Shown piece after piece: positions 1-6,560 of a stretch of 10,741 bases of DNA. Location of the stretch: contig CAJPOL010000062.1 of NCBI GenBank assembly GCA_905372265.1, forward strand, positions 1 to 10,741. Reading direction: 5' to 3'. The stretch is from an uncultured Treponema sp. GTDB taxonomy: Bacteria; Spirochaetota; Spirochaetia; Treponematales; Treponemataceae. Within the stretch, counting starts at the first letter, position 1. Every line of letters starts with the position of its first letter. Both the position numbers and the translations under genes were made by a program. The notes below the pieces were generated by a model. The model ran no database searches, had not been told where the DNA came from, and worked only from the letters and a program-made list of their open reading frames with translations.

Positions 1-24
1 GTTCAAGCAGGAAGCCGGAGCGTA

Positions 25-40
25 GGGGGAGACTTCCCCC
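25..40 (-). terminator. Hairpin downstream of proS, possible weak terminator
   Basis: A six-base-pair perfect stem, GGGGGA at 25-30 against TCCCCC at 35-40 with a four-base loop, lies 30 bases past the proS stop in the direction of transcription. No run of U follows within the window, so it is not a textbook intrinsic terminator. It could equally be a fragment of a repeat, since nearby bases (12-27) resemble a stretch at 8812-8825. Confidence 0.3.
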
Positions 41-69
41 CTTACTATACACTAATAGCGATATACCGG

Positions 70-1809
70 CTAACGGGGGATGTACCGCTTCAGCTCATCC
101 TGCACCCGCTGTACGACGTAATCGACCGCCTTATCAAGGGGAATGCTGGATGCTTCTTTTTCCGAACGGAATTTGAACTCAATGTCGGGCAGCTTCTCAT
201 CATTGATAACGAGGCGGATCGGCAGCCCTATGAGATCCATATCCTTGAACTTAACGCCCGGCCGTTCAATGCGGTCATCAAGCAGCACCTCTATTCCGCG
301 CGCCGTTAATTCGTCGTGCAGCTTGTCGGCGGTTTCTTTCATCGCGCCCTCATACTGCAGCGGAATGATTCCGACATGATACGGAGCAACACTCATCGGC
401 CAAATGATGCCGTCGTCATCATGGTATTCTTCGATAACCGAAGCCATAGCGCGGTCGATACCGATACCGTAGCAGCCCATTGTCGGATATTGCTTTTGTC
501 CTTTTTCATCAAGGTAGGTCATATTCATGCTCTTGGAGTATTTGGTACCGAGCTTGAAGATATGGCCGAGCTCATTGCCTTTTTTGGTATAGAACGGAGT
601 GCCGCATTGAGGACATATATCACCTGCTTTGACGACACGTACATCGTAAATCATGTCGGGGGTAAAATCCCGTTTCGGTTCAACATGGATATAGTGTACG
701 TCTTTTTGCAGGGCTCCTGTCACGGCGTCATGCATCAGCATTACGCTTTCATCGGCGAGCACGGGCGCCTTTGTTAAGCCGATCGGTCCTGCAAATCCGA
801 CAACCGTTCCGGTAATATCTTCAACATCCATATTGCTGGCAAGTTCAACCTCAGTTGCCTTTAATACGGCTGTCAATTTTACTTCGTTCACTTCAAGATC
901 ACCGCGGATACACACTGCAATGAATTCCGAATCGATAACTTCGGAATCCGTTACATGATAAATCAGCGTTTTAATAAATGCTTTCGGCGAAGTATGGAGA
1001 AAATCTGCAAGTTCTTCTATTGTACGCACATCGGGCGTTTGCAGTTTAACGCATTTTTCAGCCGTTTCGGGGATGGCGGTATACGGATCGGGAGCGCATG
1101 CCGCTTTTTCATCGTTTGCGGCATATCCGCATTTCGGACAAAGAATAAGCGTCGCATCGCCGATTGTCGATTCAACCATGAATTCTTCGGAACCGCTTCC
1201 GCCCATTGCTCCTGAATCCGCCCGTACCCGTATGACTTTTAAGCCGCAGCGGAAAAAGGTTTTTTCGTATGCATCACCGAAACCGCGGTAGGTTCTATCC
1301 AGACATTCATCATTTGTGTGGAAAGAATACGCATCTTTCATCGTAAACTCACGGGTACGCATCAGACCGTAACGCGGACGGATTTCATCGCGGTATTTTG
1401 TATTGATGTGATAGACTGAAAGCGGGTAATCTTTATATGAACCGAGCTCATACCGCAGCATAGCGGTAAAGGATTCTTCGTTGGTGGGGCTCGCAACTAA
1501 ATCTTGCCCGAGCCGGTTCTTCATTTTCAGAAGCCCGTCGCCCATTGTATACCAGCGCTTTGATTCTTGCCAGATTTCGCCCGGAGCGATAACCGAGGCC
1601 TTACACTCTAAACTCCCGGTAGCGTCCATCTCCTCGCGCACAATGTTTTCGACTTTTCTGAATGTCCGCAAACCGAGAGGCAGGTAATTAAATAACCCGT
1701 TTCCTAATCGGCGTATCATACCGGCACGTAATAACAGCTGATGACTGATGACAACAGCCTCAGCAGGTGTTTCCCGTAATGTAGGAATAAATGTTTGGGA
1801 TCTTTTCAC
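70..1809 (-). CDS. proS: Prolyl-tRNA synthetase (class II, bacterial type with editing insertion)
   Basis: Charges tRNA-Pro with proline in the cytoplasm. Residues below are numbered from the chosen GTG start (579 residues, the usual length of the long bacterial type). The N-terminal core begins KRSQTFIPTLRETPAEA; class II motif 2 is at about 139-163 (YRDEIRPRYG...REF.MKDAYSF); a YbaK-like editing insertion spans about 215-385; motif 3 is GCYGIGIDR at 445-453; the HGTP anticodon-binding domain covers about 471-576. Cysteine pairs CPKCG and CPQCG flank the insertion. I chose GTG at 1809-1807 because AGAGAGG lies six bases ahead of it and a TATAAT box lies at 1837-1842. The longer reading from ATG at 1851 would put the promoter inside the gene and add 14 residues not typical of the family. 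Last gene of the minus-strand run in this window; it appears to have its own promoter. Confidence 0.95.
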   Translation of the reverse strand: MKRSQTFIPTLRETPAEAVVISHQLLLRAGMIRRLGNGLFNYLPLGLRTFRKVENIVREEMDATGSLECKASVIAPGEIWQESKRWYTMGDGLLKMKNRLGQDLVASPTNEESFTAMLRYELGSYKDYPLSVYHINTKYRDEIRPRYGLMRTREFTMKDAYSFHTNDECLDRTYRGFGDAYEKTFFRCGLKVIRVRADSGAMGGSGSEEFMVESTIGDATLILCPKCGYAANDEKAACAPDPYTAIPETAEKCVKLQTPDVRTIEELADFLHTSPKAFIKTLIYHVTDSEVIDSEFIAVCIRGDLEVNEVKLTAVLKATEVELASNMDVEDITGTVVGFAGPIGLTKAPVLADESVMLMHDAVTGALQKDVHYIHVEPKRDFTPDMIYDVRVVKAGDICPQCGTPFYTKKGNELGHIFKLGTKYSKSMNMTYLDEKGQKQYPTMGCYGIGIDRAMASVIEEYHDDDGIIWPMSVAPYHVGIIPLQYEGAMKETADKLHDELTARGIEVLLDDRIERPGVKFKDMDLIGLPIRLVINDEKLPDIEFKFRSEKEASSIPLDKAVDYVVQRVQDELKRYIPR

Positions 1810-1836
1810 ACTAAACCTCTCTGTATATATAACCGA

Positions 1837-1864
1837 ATTATAGAGCATCATTTCTGAAAATGAA
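1837..1864 (-). promoter_or_regulatory. Probable proS promoter
   Basis: On the minus strand a perfect -10 box TATAAT occupies 1842-1837. The -35 region is poor (TTCATT about 16 bases upstream, three of six matches). Transcription would start around 1830, giving a leader of about 20 bases before the GTG start at 1809. A second TATAAT occurs farther upstream near 1891-1896. Confidence 0.5.
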
Positions 1865-1879
1865 TCTTTTAAGATTTCT

Positions 1880-2092
1880 CTATAAATTGGGATTATACAG
1901 AATTTTATTTTTTATGTAAAGAGTGCCTTTAAAACAAGCGATAACAACAATCACCTTCGCAAAAAGCGCCCCAAAGTGCCCCGTATTTTTCATCAGCTCT
2001 TGGACTGCAGGTATCTCGTTTGACTTGCTTTCGACACTTTTTTGCGCAAGGGTAACGCCGAGTTCACTCACGTCAGTATGATATACTACCAT
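1880..2092 (-). CDS. Hypothetical small protein (doubtful)
   Basis: A 70-residue open frame starting ATG at 2092, which overlaps the restored stop of the acetyltransferase (2086-2088) by seven bases, an arrangement seen in coupled genes. The sequence MVVYHTDVSELGVTLAQ continues into a mostly helical-looking stretch and a short hydrophobic segment (ALFAKVIVVIACF) before a basic tail. I do not recognise a family. AAGGA sits directly against the ATG, which is too close for a good ribosome site; a GTG at 2071 is an alternative start. It could be a real small gene, a decayed one, or chance coding in the spacer ahead of proS. Confidence 0.3.
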   Translation of the reverse strand: MVVYHTDVSELGVTLAQKSVESKSNEIPAVQELMKNTGHFGALFAKVIVVIACFKGTLYIKNKILYNPNL

Positions 2093-2519
2093 TCCTTGAT
2101 AAAGCGTTTTTGCAGCTTGGTACATGAATAGCCGCAGTGTTCGTAAAACGCATGAGCTTCCGTCCGCTGTTCACCGGAGTTGAGACGGATAAATCGATAA
2201 TTCCGTACGGCGGGGCTTCAGCCTCTACCGCTTGCATTAATTGTTTTCCGATACCCTTATGCTGATGCTCGGAACCGACAGCCAATGCTAAAATGTTGAA
2301 TCCGGGGGCTTTAAACAAAAGTTCATACGCTTCTGCATGGATAAAACCGATAACGTTGTGTGTCGTATCATCTTCGTATACCCGTATAAAGTGCTGTTTA
2401 TCCGCTAGCAGTTTTGCAATTTGCCGTTCGGTTACCGCTTCCGTTGCGTTATAGCCGAGCGCAAACTCGCTGATATCCCGAATATCTTTTGCATCCGCGA
2501 GCCGTATATTCCGTATCAT
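2086..2519 (-). pseudogene. GNAT family N-acetyltransferase, frameshifted
   Basis: Would transfer an acetyl group from acetyl-CoA to an amine; the substrate is unknown. Starts ATG at 2519 with GGAG six bases upstream. The first part reads MIRNIRLADAKDI and carries the acetyl-CoA loop HQHKGIGKQLM. Near 2194-2205 the reading frame breaks: the original frame runs on as unrelated residues, while the frame one base back gives RFIRLNSGEQRTEAHAFYEH, then CGYSCTKLQKRFIKEW and a stop at 2086-2088. This is the standard GNAT C-terminus (FYE.CGY). One base missing near 2195-2205 explains it, and the repaired protein is 144 residues, normal for the family. The break is not in a homopolymer. It may be a real inactivating deletion or a sequence error. 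Confidence 0.8.
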
Positions 2520-2540
2520 GTATTACTCCAATTATTTTTT

Positions 2541-2635
2541 CACCGCAAAGGCGCAGAGGACGCAAAGAGTTAAAAGGTCACCGACTTAGATTTCTCTTGA
2601 ATTTTCCCTTTGCGATCTTAGCGTACTTTGCGGTT
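2541..2635. repeat. Inverted-repeat element (ACCGCAAAG family)
   Basis: Two arms of about 27 bases, 2542-2567 and 2608-2634, are imperfect inverted copies (about 21 matches with one gap); each begins ACCGCAAAG and ends CGCAAAG. About 40 bases separate them. A further single arm lies at 6577-6604. Short dispersed elements of the form ACCGCAnAGnCGCAGAG are common in many unrelated bacterial genomes. This one sits between the antitoxin-like gene and the acetyltransferase ribosome site, fills nearly all of that gap, and seems to have cut the end off the antitoxin-like gene. Confidence 0.7.
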
Positions 2636-2641
2636 TATTTT

Positions 2642-2851
2642 TTACTCTGTGCAGTCCTGTACTGCTGTCAGCATTTTATTACTATCACTTTCATCAATAG
2701 TGCCGAAAAAACGGTCAATAGGAGCCCCTTCTTCTTGTATATTCTTTTTATTCATAAAAACTTTAGATAACCGTGCAAGAAGTGCCACACATTGTTCGTA
2801 TGACAAATTATCAAGCTCTGTAAGTATCGAATTAAAAGCAATATCAGACAT
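2642..2851 (-). CDS. Antitoxin-like small protein, probably C-terminally truncated
   Basis: A 69-residue acidic helical protein beginning MSDIAFNSILTELDNLSYEQ and ending DRFFGTIDESDSNKMLTAVQ-DCTE. The start is set by a strong GGAGG five bases ahead of ATG 2851. The layout (N-terminal helices, then a (I/F)DRFFG segment and an AV.(D/E)C ending) resembles small antitoxins of toxin-antitoxin pairs in treponemes, which usually finish with a few more residues such as ID.NEW. Here the stop falls right where the inverted-repeat element begins, so the last six to eight residues appear lost. No toxin (for example a PIN-domain gene) follows; the next gene is the acetyltransferase. The family assignment is from memory of similar proteins and is not certain. 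Confidence 0.6.
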   Translation of the reverse strand: MSDIAFNSILTELDNLSYEQCVALLARLSKVFMNKKNIQEEGAPIDRFFGTIDESDSNKMLTAVQDCTE

Positions 2852-2862
2852 ATTAACCTCCA

Positions 2863-3171
2863 TCACGTATGTATGACATACCATTTCCGCACAGCTTGGT
2901 TATTGGTGAGCATTGCAAGAGCCGCAAACCGCAGTTTTCCGTTACCTGTATGCTCATTACATACTGCGATTGCACGGTCGGCAAAATCTATTCCCAACCC
3001 CGTGCATTCCCGCTCGGCGGTAATAACCCGCAGCAAATCGCCGGTACCGCATCCTATATCAAGAACGCTGGAATACCGCAACCCTGCAATTTCCGTATAT
3101 AACAGCTGCAGCTGTTCCCGTTCCAGTATATTCGCCATAACAATACTGCTGCCGTACAGTTCAATGCACAC
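2863..3171 (-). pseudogene. SAM-dependent methyltransferase, N-terminal stump
   Basis: A 102-residue frame from GTG 3171. It contains the class I methyltransferase motif I, VLDIGCGTGDLL (about residues 40-51), followed by GLGIDFADRAIAVC with the acidic residue that binds the SAM ribose. After NGKLRF the sequence no longer looks like the family and stops. The second half of the Rossmann fold (motifs III-VI) and any substrate domain are missing; complete members run about 200-260 residues. The N-terminus is also short, and an in-frame stop lies just upstream. A promoter is present at 3199-3227, so the stump may still be transcribed together with the antitoxin-like gene 12 bases downstream. Confidence 0.65.
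2867..2881. promoter_or_regulatory. 15-base perfect inverted repeat, operator-like
   Basis: GTATGT (2867-2872) and ACATAC (2876-2881) are perfect inverted arms around a three-base spacer. The site lies six bases ahead of the GGAGG of the antitoxin-like gene, and antitoxins often repress their own promoter at such sites. No convincing promoter is visible beside it. It also overlaps the last codons of the methyltransferase stump, so it could be chance. Confidence 0.3.
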
Positions 3172-3198
3172 AGCCCGATTTGCCTTACTCCCTCACAT

Positions 3199-3227
3199 AG
3201 TATACCGCCATTATGGTAATTTTGTAA
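3199..3227 (-). promoter_or_regulatory. Probable promoter for the methyltransferase stump and downstream small genes
   Basis: On the minus strand TTACAA (3227-3222), a 17-base spacer and TATACT (3204-3199) form a sigma-70-like promoter with a good -10 and a weak -35. GAGGGAG follows at once but stands about 16 bases from the GTG start at 3171, which fits a damaged 5' end of that gene. Confidence 0.45.
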
Positions 3228-3263
3228 GTGAGCGGCTATTTTTTACCGTTGATTTACCCTGCC

Positions 3264-5030
3264 TTATGAAAGAGCGCTTCCGAGATCAGGGTCGGCGGAA
3301 AGATAGACTGTTTTTTGAGCTGTTTTGTGCAGTTCAAAAACAATAATCGAATTGGAACCTTTCCGTAAAAGCGGCGCCGGTATGTAAAGCCGCTTTTGGG
3401 GGCCGATGTTCCAGTACCGCCCGATATTAAAATCATTGACGAATACGCTTCCCTTTGTCCATCCGCTCATGTCAATGAATGTATCTCCTGTTTGTGCAAG
3501 GTTGACGCTAAAGCGGTAAAAAGCAGGACAGCCGTCTGAGCATATCGGCGCGTCCTTTATACGCGATAACGGTTCAAGCGTGTGCAGCGGGAGCGGGAAT
3601 ATTTCCCAGTTGAAAAGGCATTGATAATCAAGGTATACGCCTTTTGTAATCCCTTTCGCATCAAAGAGTTCAGATCCGTAATTGATTCTTCCCATGTTTT
3701 CAACAAGGATTTCCAAAACGCCGCTTTCCGCCGGTACTGCGAGTGTCCCCTGCGGTTCATCGTTGCGGTAGAGAGCGCCGAGACAGCGCTTATTGAAAAA
3801 AATGAGCGCACGGTCTTTTAATCCTTTAATTGAAAGCTCGGATGTCTCTTGCCGCGCCGGAAGTTCCGTCCGGTAAAGAATAAAACCGTAATCCTGTCCG
3901 GCTTGTTCCATTGTCAGCGGAAACGCCGAGCGGAGCGGCTGCGAAAGGATGGAAAGCGCATCGAATAGACCGATACAGCCCGTAGAAGATATGAGCCCCG
4001 ACTCTATCCGCGGCAGCGGGGCAGGCGGCTCCGCCGGTATTTGTCCGGTATGCCGCATGATTGCATCGCGGATGGCTGTATACTTGGGAGTCAGGCCGCC
4101 CCATTCGCTTATCGGGCAATCATAATCATAACTCGTAACGGTCGGCTCATACCGTGCGCTGAAATTGGCGCCGTTGTAGAAGCCGAAATTTGTTCCGCCG
4201 TGGAACATGTAAAAATTCACCGATGCGCCGCTTTTCAGCATCCGCTCGAATGTTTGCGCCGCCTCTTCCGTTTTTTGGGTATGGTGCTGTTCGCCCCAGT
4301 GATCAAACCAGCCGTTCCAAAATTCCGTTACCATCTGCGGCGCTGCCGGAAAATGCTCATTCAGTATTTTAAACGATTCTTCCGGCTTTGATCCGAAATT
4401 GACGGTCGGTATAACATCAGGATCGGGAATAGTTCCGCCTGCAAGCATAAGATGAGTCGGCCCATCGGAGGTAAACAGCCGTACCGTAATTCCTTCATCT
4501 TCTATTGCCGCTTTTAACCATTGTAAATACTGCGTATCGTTTCCGAAACTGCCGTACTCATTTTCAATCTGCATTGCGATAATCGGCCCTCCGGCGGTTA
4601 TCTGTAAGGGGGCTAACCGAGGCAGCAATTCATGGTAATAACTTTTTACATGCTCAAGATACGGCTGGCAGCAGCAGCGGACTTTCAAGTTGCCGTCTTG
4701 CAGCAGCCATGACGGTAGGCCGCCGCTTTCCCATTCGGCACAGATGTACGGACTGGGCCGGATAATAACATGGAGGCCGTACTCACCGGCAAGACGGATA
4801 AACCGTTCAACATCGGCAATGCCGGTAAAATTGAACCGGCCTTTTTGAGGCTCATGGAGGTTCCATGGAATATATGTTTCTACGGTATTTAAGCCCGCTG
4901 CCTTTACTTTCAGCAAACGGTCTTCCCAGTATTCGGGAACAATACGAAAATAATGTACTGCCCCTGAAAGGATTTGCAGCGGCTTTTCATCTAAAAAAAA
5001 TTGATTATTACGGACAGATAGCTTTTTCAT
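3264..5030 (-). CDS. Beta-galactosidase, glycoside hydrolase family 35
   Basis: Hydrolyses terminal beta-linked galactose from oligosaccharides with retention of configuration. At 588 residues it is the usual size for a compact bacterial GH35 enzyme. The N-terminal barrel opens with FFLDEKPLQILSGAVHYFRI and contains RPSPYICAEWESGG; the acid/base glutamate is E158 in IENEYGS and the nucleophile is E236 in TEFWNGWFDHWG; MFHGGTNFGFYNGA (about 275-288) is the family hallmark. C-terminal beta-sandwich domains end with GWTKGSVFVNDFNIGRYW (about 520-540), also typical. There is no signal peptide, so the enzyme should be cytoplasmic and act on imported sugars. AAGG stands nine bases ahead of ATG 5030. 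The gene starts 43 bases after the permease stop, with no terminator between, so the two are probably one operon. RCCC at 118-121 is an odd cysteine cluster near the active-site face. Confidence 0.93.
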   Translation of the reverse strand: MKKLSVRNNQFFLDEKPLQILSGAVHYFRIVPEYWEDRLLKVKAAGLNTVETYIPWNLHEPQKGRFNFTGIADVERFIRLAGEYGLHVIIRPSPYICAEWESGGLPSWLLQDGNLKVRCCCQPYLEHVKSYYHELLPRLAPLQITAGGPIIAMQIENEYGSFGNDTQYLQWLKAAIEDEGITVRLFTSDGPTHLMLAGGTIPDPDVIPTVNFGSKPEESFKILNEHFPAAPQMVTEFWNGWFDHWGEQHHTQKTEEAAQTFERMLKSGASVNFYMFHGGTNFGFYNGANFSARYEPTVTSYDYDCPISEWGGLTPKYTAIRDAIMRHTGQIPAEPPAPLPRIESGLISSTGCIGLFDALSILSQPLRSAFPLTMEQAGQDYGFILYRTELPARQETSELSIKGLKDRALIFFNKRCLGALYRNDEPQGTLAVPAESGVLEILVENMGRINYGSELFDAKGITKGVYLDYQCLFNWEIFPLPLHTLEPLSRIKDAPICSDGCPAFYRFSVNLAQTGDTFIDMSGWTKGSVFVNDFNIGRYWNIGPQKRLYIPAPLLRKGSNSIIVFELHKTAQKTVYLSADPDLGSALS

Positions 5031-5073
5031 AGCGGTACCTTACCTGTTTAACGCTTTCAGCGCAAGATGCCGT

Positions 5074-5949
5074 TTAGTGTTTATTAATGGTATTCCCCAT
5101 AAAGAGCGCAACGGAAATGGAACAAATAATAACATACCCTAAAAGGCTGTACCGGTCGGGCAGTTCTGCGAACAGTACAAAACCGAAAAGGGCTGAAAAC
5201 AAGACCTGCGTATAGTCATATACGGCGATCTTGTTAGCCGGAGCATAGGAATAGGCGGCTGTAACGGCGAATTGACCGCCGGCCCCTGCCAGTCCTGCGC
5301 CCAGTAACAGCAGAAACTGCGTAACCGTCATCGGCTCGTATACGATGATAAAAACCGGCAGCATAATCGTCATTGAGAATACCGAGAAGAAGAATACAAC
5401 AAAGGTTGCCTGTTCTTCGTGTGTTAAAAGATACCGTACGCAGGTATATGCGCCTCCCGCACACATTCCCCCGAAACAGGCGATACATGCCGCAAGGATA
5501 TGCGCTGACCCTGCAAAAGCCGGTTTTATGATGAGTAAACTGGCGGAAAAAGCAAGGAGGATCACGGCCAGCTGCCGGAATTGTATTGCTTCCCGTAAAA
5601 ACAAAAATGAAAAAAGGAGTGTGAAAAAGGGCGCCAATTTAGCCAGCATTGAAGCGTCGGCAAGTCCTAAATGACTGACGGCGTAAAAGTTGCTGATAAG
5701 TCCCAGTGTTCCGAAAAAGGCGCGCAGTATAAGAAACGGCAGCGTTTTTTTGCGGAAGCGGATTTTTGTTTGTGTCTTAATGAGAAAGAAGAGTGCGACG
5801 AGACAGGCAATGCTGTTTCTAAAAAAAGCTTTTTGAATTGACGGCAGTTGACCGGCTGATTTAGCGCAGAGATTCATAGCAGCGAAACAAAACGCCGAAC
5901 AAACAATGCAGATAATTCCCTTTTGTTTTGATGTTAATCGAATATTCAT
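5074..5949 (-). CDS. EamA/DMT-family permease
   Basis: A 291-residue integral membrane protein of the drug/metabolite transporter superfamily with about ten hydrophobic segments forming two EamA repeats, roughly residues 12-140 and 155-285. It begins MNIRLTSKQKGIICIVCSAF; the first repeat shows SNFYAVSHLGLADASMLAKL and the second QFAVTAAYSYAPANKIAVYD, both characteristic. The substrate cannot be told; members export amino acids, nucleosides or drugs, or import sugars. I chose ATG 5949 because the frame upstream to 6285 encodes an unrelated transposase remnant and because a promoter lies at 5965-5993. The ribosome site is weak (GAAAG). The neighbouring galactosidase hints at carbohydrate-related transport, but that is only inference from position. 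Confidence 0.88.
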   Translation of the reverse strand: MNIRLTSKQKGIICIVCSAFCFAAMNLCAKSAGQLPSIQKAFFRNSIACLVALFFLIKTQTKIRFRKKTLPFLILRAFFGTLGLISNFYAVSHLGLADASMLAKLAPFFTLLFSFLFLREAIQFRQLAVILLAFSASLLIIKPAFAGSAHILAACIACFGGMCAGGAYTCVRYLLTHEEQATFVVFFFSVFSMTIMLPVFIIVYEPMTVTQFLLLLGAGLAGAGGQFAVTAAYSYAPANKIAVYDYTQVLFSALFGFVLFAELPDRYSLLGYVIICSISVALFMGNTINKH

Positions 5950-5964
5950 ATTATTCTTTCGGGG

Positions 5965-5993
5965 ACCATACAATAGGAAGAAAAAGAAGTCAA
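5965..5993 (-). promoter_or_regulatory. Promoter of the permease-galactosidase operon
   Basis: On the minus strand TTGACT (5993-5988), exactly 17 bases, then TATGGT (5970-5965); five and four of six matches to consensus. Transcription would begin near 5958, leaving only about ten bases before the ATG, and the only ribosome-binding match (GAAAG) falls inside that leader. The promoter lies just past the end of the transposase fragment, so the mobile debris ends where the operon's control region begins. Confidence 0.55.
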
Positions 5994-6033
5994 GCATCAG
6001 GGAACTGAAGTTTTTGCCTAAGACTGTCAATAA

Positions 6034-6177
6034 ATCTTGAACATATTCTTCAATATCCGCCTTTAATGTTTGCTGATTGTTCTTTGCACATAAAAGATAG
6101 TCGGCTTTTGCCTCAAGAACCGCCTTTGCAGTCTCAATCTGACAATTCATGGCATCGGCAACAACGATGCAGCCGCT
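6034..6177 (-). pseudogene. ISAs1-family transposase, internal fragment
   Basis: The frame encodes SGCIVVADAMNCQIETAKAV, then LEAKADYLLCAKNNQQTLKA and DIEEYVQD. The pattern GCIV..DAMNCQ...A..I...ADY.L..K.NQ..L..DI is diagnostic of the ISAs1 (H-repeat) DDE transposases. Only about 48 of some 370 residues remain. The fragment begins immediately after a palindromic repeat (6177-6209 and onward) and runs in frame, without a stop, into the permease gene, so automatic calling would fuse the two into one 403-residue protein. Confidence 0.8.
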
Positions 6178-6209
6178 TATTCGTGCGGAGGGGTTTAATA
6201 CCCCGACGC
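6177..6209 (-). repeat. Palindrome-linked dispersed repeat, copy 1
   Basis: Read on the minus strand, GCGTCGGGGTATTAAACCCC followed by TCCGCACGAATAA. It matches 9043-9074 on the plus strand at 32 of 33 bases, the only difference being one C fewer in copy 2. In both places it is translated within a transposase-derived frame (...GVLNPSARI here, ...GIKPSARI in copy 2). The copies are inverted relative to each other and bracket hppA. Confidence 0.85.
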
Positions 6210-6311
6210 TTCTTGCGTCGTAAAAAAGGGTATTAAAGCCGACTGCAACCACCTTATAGAACATACAGTGCGAAACCTTAAGCACTGTACCCCGATGCTC
6301 TGCGTCGGGGT
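6194..6311. repeat. Cluster of three palindromes
   Basis: First, 6194-6237: outer arms TTTAATACCC and GGGTATTAAA (ten bases, perfect) enclose CGACGC-TTCTT-GCGTCG, with a seven-base bulge TAAAAAA on one side. Second, 6264-6289: TACAGTGC and GCACTGTA around a ten-base loop. Third, 6289-6311: ACCCCGATGC and GCGTCGGGGT around TCT (ten pairs including one G-T), followed on the plus strand by a T-run at 6318-6323. The first and third share the core CCCCGAyGC with the hairpin at 9029-9054. No gene end needs a terminator here, so these are best read as repeat-element structure. Confidence 0.75.
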
Positions 6312-6350
6312 TGTTGATTTTTTGCGTAGCCTTTTTAAAAACTGAGTTTC

Positions 6351-6560
6351 GTGCCTCGCCTCGGATCGTCCTTACTACCTTACCGGAATGCAGCAGAAAA
6401 CCTAGCTAGTATCAGAAGAATTGTCTACAACAGAATTAAGATGCTCTCTAAAATGGATACGCTCAGTATGGGTAAACGGGCTTGTATCCACGACGATGAT
6501 TTTAGAGCTCAGATTCTTTTTTCATGCGGAAGCCCTGAGTTGGTAATAGCTTTGTACTGA
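6351..6560 (+). pseudogene. ISAs1-family transposase, C-terminal fragment
   Basis: From about 6387 the plus-strand frame reads NAAENLASIRRIVYNRIKML, then SKMDTLSMGKRACIHDDDFR and AQILFS. The N.AENLA.IR.I..N...  and KR.....DD.F...IL pattern matches the C-terminal end of ISAs1-family transposases. The start near 6351 has no ribosome site and lacks all catalytic parts. It is on the opposite strand to the internal fragment at 6034-6177, so the original element was rearranged by inversion, or two copies decayed here. The frame ends inside the hairpin at 6537-6576. Confidence 0.7.

Noticed and set aside
2..24. Resemblance between the window start (TTCAAGCAGG...GCCGGAGCGTAGG) and 8771-8825
   Set aside because: Only two short blocks match, with different spacing, and one block overlaps the hppA -35 box; too weak to call a repeat.
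2541..2635. CRISPR array
   Set aside because: The arms are inverted, not tandem direct repeats, and there is only one pair.
3826..4391. Open frames on either strand inside the galactosidase gene
   Set aside because: They are shadows of a strongly conserved GH35 coding frame.
6002..6357. Possible direct repeat AACTGA(A)GTTT...GCCT at about 6003-6018 and 6342-6357
   Set aside because: It needs several gaps over about 17 bases, which is within chance for AT-rich sequence.
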